A stretch of 64,000 bases of DNA from Pseudomonas monsensis (GTDB taxonomy: Bacteria > Pseudomonadota > Gammaproteobacteria > Pseudomonadales > Pseudomonadaceae). A program made the translations under genes and the position numbers. Below, piece by piece: positions 35,401-42,726 of the stretch. The stretch's first letter is position 1. Each line of letters begins with the position of its first letter. The notes below the pieces were generated by a model. The model had not been told where the DNA came from, ran no database searches, and saw nothing but the letters and a program-made list of their open reading frames with translations. The DNA is taken from the NCBI RefSeq assembly GCF_014268495.2, contig NZ_CP077087.1, positions 2,979,501-3,043,500 of the forward strand, written 5' to 3'.

Positions 35401-38400
35401 CTTACCCAGGCAACCGGGATACTCGTGTGGGCACCGGGCAATCCGTATGACCTTCCGGGGTATTACCCTGTGCCCGATGACCAATTGGAGATCTGTGCGC
35501 AGATAGAAGGGCTCTGTGTGCCGATGGCACGCTGGGTATGGGCGCCGGGCAGTGGTCAAGGACCTGACTACGAACCCGTTCCCGAGGAGTATCAGGTCCT
35601 TTGTGAAATCTATCCGGAGTTCTGCATCGGCAATAATCCCGGCACAACCGCCAAGGCCCACAGCCAGATGTTCAGTGTGCTGCGCACCGGTACTGGCGAT
35701 CTTGATCTGATGGCTGCCGGCAACTTGAGCATGGATTCACCGTTTGGCGTTTATACCGCCGGCACTCAATCAGCGAACGTCGATCCGTTGTACAACCAGA
35801 AACGCGGGTATCTCTCGAACAGTAATTCGGTATTGGGCAGCGCCGGTGCCGATTATGAAAAATGGGTCAACGGCGGCACCGACAGTCTTTACCAGGCCTG
35901 GTATCCGCAGATGGGCGGCAATCTGACGATCAACGCGGGCGGGTCTGTTTCGGGCGATTCGGTAGGGCAGAAAACTCGATCGACTTCAGGTGGAACCCGG
36001 GAGCAGATCGCAAGTGTCGCGGTGGGCAACTGGCTGTGGCGCCAAGGCACGGACAACCCGGATATGCCCACGGCCTGGTGGATCAACTTCGGCAGCTATG
36101 CCACCCAATTGATGCCAGATACGAACACCAATACCGAACCGTACCTGGTCGGGTTCACCGGTTTCGGCACTTTGGGCGGCGGTAATATCAGCCTGCGGGC
36201 CGGTGGTGATGCCGGCATGCTCAAGCCGTTGGGGGATGCCGTGAACAATCCTCGAAGCCAAGGTCTGATCGTCGCAGTCGGCAGCACCGGTCGAGTCGCC
36301 AGCGATGGCAGCGTGCAGATGACCGGGGGGGGTGACATGGATATTCGAATCGGCGGTACGTTCAACCCGTCGCTGCAAGCGCGGGCAGGAGAAACCGGTA
36401 TCGGCAAACCGGTCCATGATCTGCAAGGTGCGCTGATCAACCTGCGCGGTGCGGCACAAATGACGGGTGGAGCACTGGGTGGCATCAACCTGAGGTACGG
36501 CGCCAGCACCGTGGTCAATGATCTTCGGGAAACCCGGGCACTTGATCCATTTACCTCGACCACCGGTAGCGCTTCCGGAGGCGTGGTGCTGATTCCGGGA
36601 GACTCGGGCATGAGCCTGAGCAGCCGTGGGGATCTGGTATTGGGTGGTGCAGCGGATCCTGGGCGAGTGAGTCTGATGAACGCCAGCCCGATCATGGCCG
36701 CCAACGGTAGCGTTCAGCAGGGCGGTACTCTGAGCGGCTTCTCATTGTGGACCGACCACACCGCAATCGATCTGTTCTCGGCTGGCGGGAACCTGACGCC
36801 GGGCACACAGATATCCGAGGTCAACTCATCCAACGGTCTGATCACGGGCCGCAATACCTCTCCTACCGATGGCCGGTTTGTCTATCCATCGATACTTCGT
36901 GCGGTGGCGGGCCAGGGATCCATCTATGCAGGACCATCCGCGACGTTCACTGGCGTAGACAACTACCCGCTGCAAGGTTACTCACTGCTCCTGGCTCCGT
37001 CGAAGTCGGGACAGCTTGAACTGCTGGCAGGTGACTCTATCTACGCCGGTGGCTATGCGATCAACCAGTCGGGGGCGAGCCCGATGGCCATTACCACGCC
37101 GTTCAACCCGGCGTTCAACACCTTTACCACCAACAGCAACACAAGCAAGCCGGTGCGCACCAACTACAGCGACGATGGCGTGGCACCAGAGAGTAACGTG
37201 CGATATCCGCTGTTTGCCTTTGGTCCCGATAGCTATTCGGGTTTGAACGACGTACAGGGGCCGGCGCGAATCTACGCACTGACGGGGGACCTGGTGGGCG
37301 TTCGCAGTGGTGAAACGTTGAGCTTTTCCACTTCCAAACGCACCTGGTACGAAGCGGCCGGTCCTGTATGGATGATCGCCGGTCGTGACATCGTCGCCTC
37401 CGGCACCACCCTGGGGCAGCCTACGGCAGTACCGAGTTCAGAAATAAGCAACGGCAAGGATGGCATTTCTTCCACCGGCAACCTGTTTGTCCACAATGAT
37501 CCGCGAGACGTATCGCGAGTGTCAGCAGGTCGCGACATTCTCTACAGCAACTTTGATATCGCCGGGCCGGGAACGCTGGATATCAACGCCGGGCGCAATA
37601 TCCTTATGGAAAACCGCGCCAGCATCACCAGCCTCGGCTCGTTGGTGGCAGGCGATAAACAACCGGGTGCCAGCGTGGTATTGCAGGCCGGTGTGGGCGC
37701 GCAGGGGCCGGATTATTCGCGGTTCATTGCCCGCTATCTGAACCCGCAGAACCTTGCCGACCCGAACGCATCGCTCAACGGGCAGCCAGGCAAAGTGGTC
37801 AAGACTTACCTCGACGAATTGCAAAGCTGGCTGACCCTCGGCTATGGATTCAGCGGCAACACCGAACAGGCGCAAGCCTTCTTCGCTGCGTTGCCACGTG
37901 CGGAGCAGGCGATCTTCGCCCGTCAGGTGTACTTCGCCGAACTGCGTGCTGGTGGCCTGGAATACAACGATGTCGATGGCCCGCGCAAAGGCAGTTACCT
38001 GCGTGGTCGCAACGCCATTGCTTCGCTGTTCCCGACCACCGATGTGGCCGGCAATCCGATCCGCTACGACGGCGACATCACGCTTTATGGCGGTGCCGGG
38101 GTCAAGACTTTGTTCGGTGGCGATATCCAGATGCTCACGCCAGGCGGTGGTCAGGTGTTCGGCATCGAGGGCGCGGCGCCGCCCTCGACGGCGGGGATCA
38201 TTACCCAGGGCTCGGGCAATATTCAGCTCTACTCCCAGGGCAGCATTCTGCTGGGACAGAGCCGGATCATGACCACGTTTGGTGGCTCGATCCTCGGCTG
38301 GTCCGCCGAAGGCGACATCAACGCCGGTCGGGGTTCGAAAACCACCGTGGTCTACACCCCGCCGAAACGCGTGTACGACACCTGGGGCAACGTGACCCTG

Positions 38401-38919
38401 TCGCCATCGGTGCCGAGCACCGGCGCCGGTATCGCCACGCTCAACCCGATTGCCGAAGTGGCCCCGGGGGACATCGACCTGATCGCGCCGCTGGGCACCA
38501 TCGATGCCGGCGAGGCGGGGATTCGTGTGTCGGGCAACGTCAACATCGCCGCCCTGACGGTGGTCAACGCTGCCAACATTTCGGTGCAGGGTAAATCGAC
38601 CGGGGTGCCGGTGGTATCGGCGGTCAACACTGGCGCGATCACCTCGGCCAGTTCGGCGGCATCTTCGGCCACGCAAGCGGCGGAAGACGTGGCGCGTCAG
38701 CAGCAAGCGGCCTCGCGGCAGAATCAGGCCTCGGTGTTTACCGTGCAGGTGCTGAGTTTCGGCAACGAACAACTCGCCCCAACCCGCGATGGCGCCAGCC
38801 GCACCCCGGCCCCGGGCTACAACCCGAACAGCCCGGTGCAGGTGCTGGGGGCAGGGGCGCTGGATGAACAGGCGAAGCAGCAGTTGACCGAGGAGGAACG
38901 TGGGCAACTGACGTTGTAA
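26416..38919 (+). CDS. pdtA: Giant two-partner-secretion exoprotein (TpsA), PdtA/filamentous haemagglutinin type
   Basis: About 4167 residues. A long signal peptide (KPLAHAVALCLVAGSAQAQ) is followed by the TPS secretion domain (about 140-280; ILNWETFNVGRNTTVDFAQ, NPNARASQI-like and RNGIVFSG motifs) that a TpsB pore recognises. The rest is an enormous beta-helix of Gly/Asp/Ser/Leu-rich repeats, with a DUF3739-like C-terminal third. The closing residues are Gln-rich. Position after hxcS and lapA matches pdtA of P. aeruginosa, a phosphate-starvation-induced surface protein. No tpsB (pdtB) is in the window. ATG with AAGGA 10 bases upstream; GTG one codon earlier is equally possible. Two Cys pairs near 3027-3070 sit in a duplicated segment. 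Confidence 0.88.
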   Translation: MLAHPSRRRTNVLSSKRETGEPSLWLLKPLAHAVALCLVAGSAQAQTAFSSGWFAAKGATQQAAAAHPSVGGLPGMTPPLAQQQKANAQLQRSIQTLNNTVAAIAAQQAAQAAGRAATLGTVQFVPDGLGEGGLKVDNSLTQGWQNAKGPQQTQVDGKTTVTIEQTADKAILNWETFNVGRNTTVDFAQQSNWAVLNRVNDPNARASQIQGQIKGNGTVMLINRNGIVFSGSSQVNVRNLVAAAANITDIQFRDRGLFFDSTGTQPTFTDAAGKVLVERGASIETHKPAASIDAGGYALLLGNEVQNDGNINTAKGQTVLAAGDRFYIRKGSGTEGNALSTTFGSEVIPGFKAGAVAGKVTNNGLIQSSTGDITLTGHEVVQNGVLLASTSVATRGTIHLSNPINDATGSVTLGQSSATAIMLDSSDMTALDSQHQAALAGVTANNRIRGDQSRIEIQSGGSVEFQSGSITLATGGQVAVSAQRRSLVRDGAMIDVSGAIGVKVAMENNSIKINVQGNEQRDASVNREKGALNSNDIWVDVRELVYVPAGTNGYATDRWYTAGGLLEVGGYLGTQGHSVGEWMAQGGTVSFAGNDVVTEKGSLINLSGGTLDVQSGQIRQSWLRGADGRLYEVSRAPGDLLYTGLYKGYEDSSERWGQTSYFYNPLIAPRSRFESGYTVGRDAGQLVISTANAVLDGQMIGDVYQGERQNQASKPVLDGYQQSQTALARRAQLIVGSYDPTFVAASSGLLYTLNPLLDQIQIGGSRPVAGNDFDLTGAVSDARKGKLYLDNDQLNGFRLGALKVSAKDQIAVDGGLTLDSGGDITLYAPDVQVGADLTARGGSLRLGNVLNQFTGGANTDTRLAAKADKATQTRIAEGVRLDTRGLWSNLRTNPDDNASLAYLNGGLISIRNSGDIDVAAGSLLDVSSGGAVLANGKTRGGKGGDLTLESSAISAPGKTRLDLDGELRGYGVTGGGTLTVQANKILVGQTDKALADNTLQLSADLFGKGFSAYNLIGLSGLEVAEGTAIDVNMPVYRFGDAAPNEVSGVDPRTALELWTPTLFQENPTKGVLTQRAGASLTLQGGATLVELIDAANSTLTLGRGSRISVDPGQSIKLRGAGQITVDGELDAWGGTIDIRQQQFGSIQPATSIQVGDPNAHDRSIWIGEQAVLDVAARANTATDTLGRTYGQVGKGGSIIIGGEIDSKLATATAADAYVIVRPGARLDASGTEAVLDIAGQGPTRVATDGGRIGLSSYTGLFVEGNLRAAAGGVGAAGGRLELALETPLYSDSASNAVRAPREMIIGQAAGNGLLPANLRPGEGADGLRYGQARLSADGLMTGGFDNLSLLSNGLLSFDGDVNLRMNQSLSLFAGALSLAENSKGTARVDLSAPYLRLSGVGTYFAGFSMMRPRLLPGPTTRLSDATLNASANLLDVGNGLSFGTQGSILQRQAPAVAYSRRAFGLVNLDSSGDLRFLAPNDGAEKTRLWTPGDLNLGAAQIYPATGVQAEVRVGYQGEVPVSQHTLRISGHGAAPAAVPYSAFGKLIFSAAYIEQGGVLRAPLGKIVLGDDLLSTTREVHLLPGSLTSVSGAGLVMPYGGTTDGIDYRYNGKSVVLDGITGETSGVSIGTQFADVQSDAVIDLSGGGDLRGAGFVSGRGGSTDARFNPLVRNAPDGTFSLPGLASNPVYAIVPGNQSSYAPMLAEAGAVDPRIGQQITIGAGVPGLAAGTYTLLPSTFALMPGAFRVEVNGQATPGVTTGALPLRNGSWTSSGQMSIANTDVRASLASQVILTSADVLRRYSQYNETGFTSFIQSDAARRGVPRAMAPMDGKTLDLRLASGGKQGIDLQFNGRALFDAAEGGMAGTAVVRGGNAGSSFEILGAGHAPTPGFNGVSLYADTLNSLNAGRLTIGAMPNVLYNTAANIIGFLGTSANIVLREGAILSAPEVLLRTTSTLGGITVEAGGGINTLGRGNVAYDSMAGFIYEPRASSVLLVSNGWTQVLAPELASGITGAGSIRIGTCATSVCSNPALLYSNGSIAAVTDNQFELGEAVRFGTRHLALSVGSVNAGSAEALAAAGSRVPAGLTLNQNVLDRLLRGDKQFGAPALETLSLTTRDAFNFYGSVSLDTIDPQTGQSKLQNLVLVTPAIYGLGNAGDVASIRTANLIWNGATQSPGAVITGGAGTGSGTLDIQAQRIELGYGPMPQASGLDQNNRLALGFANVNLSASERITANHKGSLAVYQEQGAYDPVKGYSYSGGNLNLRTPLLTGEAASVSLLKAGNSLTLSGAGAAGVANALGAELNLEARDIVLDSRIALASGKLTVKSEGDLTLGSGAVLDMAGRTLPFNDVSKYSWGGYVSLYSANGNIRQAAGSRIDLSAKNNQAGNLSVVALADAAGMVDLQGQIVGGSSGYYDAGGTLVPYKASGVDIRAQRLGGDATEQFAALNQRLSAGQVYGSRSLQLKQGNLVIGDGLKAGEINVSVDNGSLTVAGLIDASGERVGSIRLSAKNGLTLAGNSVLDAHGRVLRVDSYGKIIDAPNRATVELGSGDGLLTLGSGARIDLRHGTDAVPGFPAGQHDGMLRGTLELNAPRLGSNDIAIDASGVLTIQGARSIGLNGTRRYTDARDGVDQAVSGRPYQVIDKVMLERIHGDSKDFINAALGNNDLLQRKLAGLNNTTYADAFHLRPGVEIASKTADGDLVVEGDLDLSGYRYASLNPHTRLNPLVYGSGEAGSLVIRAGGNLDIYGSINDGFAPPPETKDDAGWKLIAGVQPFGGDLIVPGSGVTLAEGTQFPVGATLNYDVTIQGARLASGTLLPTQAVLGEAYTFSAGTVLAGAIHDAGGHLLYAAGTLLSESVTLPANTRLGSGIRLNKATSLKAMTWPKGVPLPGVFDLDLLTVSGVKLSSSLALLRGSLIPSMTDVKLADGTSLIELRPFNGTQQGKNWALASMLPSGSASWSMRAVAGADLEAADSRAVKPVTTDGNLRLADTHYGVTLTQATGILVWAPGNPYDLPGYYPVPDDQLEICAQIEGLCVPMARWVWAPGSGQGPDYEPVPEEYQVLCEIYPEFCIGNNPGTTAKAHSQMFSVLRTGTGDLDLMAAGNLSMDSPFGVYTAGTQSANVDPLYNQKRGYLSNSNSVLGSAGADYEKWVNGGTDSLYQAWYPQMGGNLTINAGGSVSGDSVGQKTRSTSGGTREQIASVAVGNWLWRQGTDNPDMPTAWWINFGSYATQLMPDTNTNTEPYLVGFTGFGTLGGGNISLRAGGDAGMLKPLGDAVNNPRSQGLIVAVGSTGRVASDGSVQMTGGGDMDIRIGGTFNPSLQARAGETGIGKPVHDLQGALINLRGAAQMTGGALGGINLRYGASTVVNDLRETRALDPFTSTTGSASGGVVLIPGDSGMSLSSRGDLVLGGAADPGRVSLMNASPIMAANGSVQQGGTLSGFSLWTDHTAIDLFSAGGNLTPGTQISEVNSSNGLITGRNTSPTDGRFVYPSILRAVAGQGSIYAGPSATFTGVDNYPLQGYSLLLAPSKSGQLELLAGDSIYAGGYAINQSGASPMAITTPFNPAFNTFTTNSNTSKPVRTNYSDDGVAPESNVRYPLFAFGPDSYSGLNDVQGPARIYALTGDLVGVRSGETLSFSTSKRTWYEAAGPVWMIAGRDIVASGTTLGQPTAVPSSEISNGKDGISSTGNLFVHNDPRDVSRVSAGRDILYSNFDIAGPGTLDINAGRNILMENRASITSLGSLVAGDKQPGASVVLQAGVGAQGPDYSRFIARYLNPQNLADPNASLNGQPGKVVKTYLDELQSWLTLGYGFSGNTEQAQAFFAALPRAEQAIFARQVYFAELRAGGLEYNDVDGPRKGSYLRGRNAIASLFPTTDVAGNPIRYDGDITLYGGAGVKTLFGGDIQMLTPGGGQVFGIEGAAPPSTAGIITQGSGNIQLYSQGSILLGQSRIMTTFGGSILGWSAEGDINAGRGSKTTVVYTPPKRVYDTWGNVTLSPSVPSTGAGIATLNPIAEVAPGDIDLIAPLGTIDAGEAGIRVSGNVNIAALTVVNAANISVQGKSTGVPVVSAVNTGAITSASSAASSATQAAEDVARQQQAASRQNQASVFTVQVLSFGNEQLAPTRDGASRTPAPGYNPNSPVQVLGAGALDEQAKQQLTEEERGQLTL

Positions 38920-38941
38920 AAGACTCTCGTGTAGTACGTTT

Positions 38942-38967
38942 GGGCGGCCTTTGGGTCGCCCTTTTTT
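38942..38967 (+). terminator. Rho-independent terminator after pdtA
   Basis: GGGCGGCC / GGTCGCCC (one G-T pair) with a TTTG loop and six T. Confidence 0.88.
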
Positions 38968-38999
38968 ATCTGCTAAAAACTTTTGAACGGGCCACAAAC

Positions 39000-39033
39000 C
39001 CTTGTAGGAGCGAGCCTGCTCGCTCCTACAAGG
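39000..39033. repeat. REP palindrome
   Basis: A 16-bp perfect stem, CCTTGTAGGAGCGAGC, with a 2-base loop between its arms, just beyond two convergent genes. Could act as a bidirectional transcript end. Confidence 0.8.
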
Positions 39034-39047
39034 GGATACGGAGTGGA

Positions 39048-39995
39048 TCAGAACGCGTAGGGGATGCTGACTTTTGCCCAGAGCATTTCCCCCTCCGGCC
39101 GGTTCTCCACATCAAATTCCTTGGCCCAGCGAATCTCCGCGCTGGCGTACTTGAGAAAGGTGAAGTGCAGCGCCGGGCCGATGGCGAACACTTTGCCACG
39201 TACGCCGTCATCCACGTCCTGCCCGGCGAACTGCACGGTGTGGCCGTACTGTTTGTCATCGGTGGTCTGCTTGAGGAAATAGCCGTTGACCCCGAGCATC
39301 AGGTCGTCGGTGATCTTGTAGCTGGCCGAATAGTCGAAGTGGAAGATCTGCCCGGACTTGTAGTCGGTGTCTTTGTTCTTCTCGTTGAAGCTGTAGGTGG
39401 TCTTCATCGAGATTTCGGTGTTGTCGGTCGGCAGCCAGGTAAACGAGAGCAGCGGCTTGTAGGTGTAGAAATTGTTGCTGGTATTGGCCAGTCGATCGAC
39501 GCTGTATTCGCCGGTGGGTAAGGTGACTTCCACGGCGGCGCCAAGGGTCAGGTTTTTGCCCATGTCCCACAGAATGATCGGCGCGAAGGTGGTATCGCCC
39601 ATGCCTTCGCGGGTGTCGCTCAAACCGAACACCGCGACCTCTTGCTTCAGCCACGGCTGGGCGATGTAGCCGGCCAGGCGTCCGCCGAATATTCGTACCG
39701 GGCTCAGGTAGTCGATGCGCGGAATCACCGCAGTGGATTCGATTTCAACCTTCGGCACCTTGCCGCCCAGCGAGCTGATGTTGAGCTTGGTCGATTTGTA
39801 ATGGTTGTAGTAGAGGTTGAACGCGACCATGTTCTCAGGAAGGCTGTCGACCTCCAGCGGCAGCATGAAGAAACCGTCAGTGCCAGTGCCGATATTGTCG
39901 ACCCCGGCTTCGGTGGCAAGGGCGGGCAACGTCAGGGTGCAACCCGCCATGAAAAAGGCGAGCGGCAAGCAGGAGGGTGCACGGTTCGGGCTCAT
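39048..39995 (-). CDS. SphA-like outer-membrane beta-barrel protein
   Basis: 315 residues. Signal peptide (FFMAGCTLTLPALA) and then alternating amphipathic strands: VAFNLYYNHYKSTKL, TLGAAVEVTLPTGEYSV, LGVNGYFLKQTTDD. It ends in an aromatic residue (IPYAF), as porin-like barrels do. It resembles the phenol-degradation MetA-pathway/SphA family of putative channels for aromatic or lipidic compounds. The ATG chosen has GAGGA 5 bases upstream; another ATG lies 12 bases earlier. It is divergent from the AraC regulator 200 bases away, which probably controls it. SphA of P. aeruginosa is sphingosine-induced; whether this is its orthologue is unsettled. Confidence 0.75.
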   Translation of the reverse strand: MSPNRAPSCLPLAFFMAGCTLTLPALATEAGVDNIGTGTDGFFMLPLEVDSLPENMVAFNLYYNHYKSTKLNISSLGGKVPKVEIESTAVIPRIDYLSPVRIFGGRLAGYIAQPWLKQEVAVFGLSDTREGMGDTTFAPIILWDMGKNLTLGAAVEVTLPTGEYSVDRLANTSNNFYTYKPLLSFTWLPTDNTEISMKTTYSFNEKNKDTDYKSGQIFHFDYSASYKITDDLMLGVNGYFLKQTTDDKQYGHTVQFAGQDVDDGVRGKVFAIGPALHFTFLKYASAEIRWAKEFDVENRPEGEMLWAKVSIPYAF

Positions 39996-40194
39996 AACTG
40001 TCCTCATTATTATTGTGATTGGGACCTGGCACCGGTCGCACGGGGCGCCGGTACGTTAGAAATAAGCGTTTGGCGTACATTCGGGCAGGGTATTGGCGGA
40101 CAACGAGGGGGGCATCTGCGGACAGTCCGTTGACCCTGTGCTAACTTCCTTCGACATGACCGGTTACAAAAATAACAATCAAGCGTGATCCGGA

Positions 40195-41304
40195 ATGTCA
40201 GCCTCCATGAACGTAAAAGTCCAAGACCCGACCTTTGAACTGGCGTTGGTGTCGCCGTTTCTCCTGCAAACCCTCGCCGAGGTCGTGCACAACAAGGGCT
40301 TCGACCCGGAAAGCCTGTGCCGTGGCCTGGGCTTGACGCTCGAGGATCTGCAGGATCCGGCGCAGCGGATTTCCTATCGCCAGGCCGTGGCGATGATTCA
40401 GCGCGGGCTCAAAGTGCTGCCCAATCAGGGCCTCGGTCTGTGGGTCGGCGCGCAGAATGTGCTGGGAACGCTGGGCTTGCTCGGGCATGTGCTGTCGCTG
40501 TGCAAGACTTTGCGCGATGCCTTTGCGCTGGGCATTCGTCATCAGCACACCTCGGGCGGGATTGTGGTGTCCAGTGTCGATGTGGTCGGTGAGCAGGTGC
40601 ATCTCGACGCCGAATGCCGCTTGCCATTCGCCGACGTGCAGGTGTTTGCGGTCGAAGAGTTTTTCGCCAGTTTGCTGGTGTATGGCCGCGCACTGGTGGG
40701 GGCTGAGTTCAAGGCGATTGCCGTGGAGTTCGTGCATGCCGCGCCGGATTACCTGAGCGAATACCATCGGTTGCTGGGGCCGCAGGTGCGCTTCGGTTGC
40801 CTGCACAACCGGATGCTGATCGACGCGCAATGGCTCGATGTGCACTTGCCCAATCATCACTCGCTGGCGTTGCGCCAGGCCGTCGCGTTGCTTGAGCTGG
40901 AAGCGGCGCAGGTGCATCAGAAGCTGGATCTGATTCAGGCGGTGGAGCGGGCGATCGCCCGTGACTTGAGCCGTGGCAGTCACATTGAAAAGATTGCCGG
41001 TGATTTGAACATGAGCAGCCGTACCTTGCGCCGGCGTCTGACCGAGCATGCGTTGACCTTTGAAGCGCTGCTGGAACAAGTGCGGCAGGCGCGGACCCTG
41101 AGCCTGCTGGCCAATCCGGACATGCCGATCGAACGCATCACCGAAGAAGTGGGCTATAGCGATGTGCGCAGTTTTCGCCGGGCCTTCAAGCGCTGGACGG
41201 GGATGAGCCCGAGCGCCTGGCGGCATGACGCAAACCCTCACCCCAGCCCTCTCCCAGAGGGAGAGGGGGCCGACCGAGGTGTTTTGCGTCATCCATCGAC
41301 CTGA
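40195..41304 (+). CDS. AraC-family regulator with arabinose-binding-like N-terminal domain
   Basis: 369 residues. The N-terminal ligand domain (about 15-200) is of the ArgR/OruR type (Arabinose_bd). The C-terminal DNA-binding domain has two helix-turn-helix units: HIEKIAGDLNMSSRTLRRRL and ERITEEVGYSDVRSFRRAFK, ending GMSPSAWR. About the last 25 residues (HPSPLPEGEGADRG...) are encoded by a MITE-like repeat that has overrun the native stop codon, so the protein carries an alien tail. Similar regulators (SphR) stand divergent from sphA-like genes, and this one is divergent from the SphA-like gene. Start: ATG after a weak CCGGA site; the ATG 12 bases later is an alternative. Confidence 0.85.
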   Translation: MSASMNVKVQDPTFELALVSPFLLQTLAEVVHNKGFDPESLCRGLGLTLEDLQDPAQRISYRQAVAMIQRGLKVLPNQGLGLWVGAQNVLGTLGLLGHVLSLCKTLRDAFALGIRHQHTSGGIVVSSVDVVGEQVHLDAECRLPFADVQVFAVEEFFASLLVYGRALVGAEFKAIAVEFVHAAPDYLSEYHRLLGPQVRFGCLHNRMLIDAQWLDVHLPNHHSLALRQAVALLELEAAQVHQKLDLIQAVERAIARDLSRGSHIEKIAGDLNMSSRTLRRRLTEHALTFEALLEQVRQARTLSLLANPDMPIERITEEVGYSDVRSFRRAFKRWTGMSPSAWRHDANPHPSPLPEGEGADRGVLRHPST

Positions 41305-41738
41305 AAGATTGTGTCGATTATGGACTTGAGAGCGTGAGGGCCGATCGACGTCATCCATCGACCTGAAAGATTTTTGTCGATTATGGATTCGGTACAGCAC
41401 TTTCAAGTCGGCGTATCTCCACAGCATCCCCCATTCAATTCCCTCTCCCTCCGGGAGAGGGGGCTGATCGAGGTGTCTTGCGTCAGGCATCGACCTGAAA
41501 GATTTTTGTCGATTAAGGATTCGGTACAGCACTTTCAAGTCGGCGTATCTCCACAGCATCCCCCATTCAGTTCCCTCTCCCTCCGGGAGAGGGGGCTGAT
41601 CGAGGTGTCTTGCGTCATCCATCGACCTGAAAGATTTTTGTCGATTAAGGATTCGGTACAGCACGTTCAAGTCGGCGTATCTCCACAGCATCCCCCATTC
41701 AATTCCCTCTCCCTCCGGGAGAGGGCTAGGGTGAGGGG
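41235..41738. repeat. MITE-like element (locus B) with 132-bp tandem repeats
   Basis: Begins CCCTCACCCCAGCCCTCTCC and ends with the inverted counterpart GGGAGAGGGCTAGGGTGAGG. Inside are three copies of a 132-bp unit (CATCGACCTGAAAGATTTTT...CCCTCTCCCTCCGGGAGAGG) plus a partial one; starts of the hairpin motif at 41441, 41573 and 41705 give the period. Because 132 is a multiple of 3, one frame stays open across them by chance. The left end lies within the AraC gene. Confidence 0.9.
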
Positions 41739-41813
41739 CTTTTAGCGTTCTCCAAACCCACACAAAGCCTCCGGCTACAGGTAAACTCCCGCGCACTTTC
41801 CCAAGGAGTTCAC

Positions 41814-42701
41814 ATGAGTTACTACCAGCCGGGCATTCTCGCCACCCCAGTTCCGCCACAAGCACGTCATCTGTTTTTTGCCCTTGAATCGGTAGCAGCC
41901 CTGCCGCAGGCGATCGACAACCTGATGCATTTGGTGGACGGCAAGTCGGCGGTGGTCGGTTTCGGTGAATCCCTGGCCCAGGCCCTGAATGTGCAGATCG
42001 ACGGCCTGCGCAGCTTCCCGGCCATGAGCGGCGTCGGCGTCGACAATCCGTCGACCCAGCACGCGCTGTGGGTCTGGCTGCACGGTGTCGACCGTGGCGA
42101 ACTGCTCAACCGCAGCAATGCCCTCGAAGCCGCACTGGCCCCGGCCCTGCGCCTGGTCGAGAGGCAGGAAGCCTTCCGCCACAAGGACGGCCACGACCTG
42201 ACCGGTTACGAAGATGGCACCGAAAACCCGCATGACGAAGCCGCCATCGCTGCCGCGTTGCTGGGCGAGGGCGCCGAAGGCCTGGTCGGCGGCAGCTTCG
42301 CCGCGATCCAGCAGTGGCAGCACGACCTCAAGGGTTTCCATCAGTTGTCCGCCGAAGACAAGGACAACATCATGGGCCGTCGCCTCAGCGACAACGAAGA
42401 GATCGACGACGCGCCGGTCTCCGCCCACGTCAAACGCACAGCGCAGGAAAGCTTTGCGCCGGAGGCGTTTTTGGTGCGCCGTTCGATGCCGTGGATCGAA
42501 GGCGATCGCGCCGGGCTGATGTTCCTAGCGTTCGGTTTCTCGCTGGACGCTTTCGAAGCCCAACTGCGGCGCATGAGCGGGCTGGAAGACGGCATTACCG
42601 ACGGTCTGTACCGCATCAGTCGGCCGATCACTGGCGGCTACTACTGGTGCCCACCGCTCAAGGACGGTCACCTCGATCTGCGCGCCTTGCGCATCGGCTA
42701 A
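41814..42701 (+). CDS. Dyp-type heme peroxidase
   Basis: 295 residues with the two-part ferredoxin-like fold of Dyp peroxidases. GYEDGTENP (about 135-143) contains the GxxDG motif with the distal Asp. The proximal heme His is in SAHVKRTAQESF (about 200-211), and the distal Arg in DRAGLMFLAFGFSL-adjacent sequence (RRSMPW). No Tat signal, so a cytosolic (class B-like) enzyme. AAGGAG 6 bases before ATG. The next gene starts 25 bases downstream. Dyp enzymes oxidise dyes, phenolics or Mn; the physiological substrate is unknown. Confidence 0.92.
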   Translation: MSYYQPGILATPVPPQARHLFFALESVAALPQAIDNLMHLVDGKSAVVGFGESLAQALNVQIDGLRSFPAMSGVGVDNPSTQHALWVWLHGVDRGELLNRSNALEAALAPALRLVERQEAFRHKDGHDLTGYEDGTENPHDEAAIAAALLGEGAEGLVGGSFAAIQQWQHDLKGFHQLSAEDKDNIMGRRLSDNEEIDDAPVSAHVKRTAQESFAPEAFLVRRSMPWIEGDRAGLMFLAFGFSLDAFEAQLRRMSGLEDGITDGLYRISRPITGGYYWCPPLKDGHLDLRALRIG

Positions 42702-42726
42702 GGTTTCAACCAAACGGAGTGGGGCG

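Noticed and set aside
41374..41745. Repeat-encoded 123-codon ORF with 44-residue repeats
   Set aside because: Follows from the 132-bp tandem repeat and has no ribosome-binding site; treated as repeat DNA.
40198..41865. Minus-strand ORF of 555 codons across araC and locus B
   Set aside because: Open only because the GC-rich antisense frame and a 132-bp (multiple of 3) repeat lack stops; its first third is repetitive repeat sequence.
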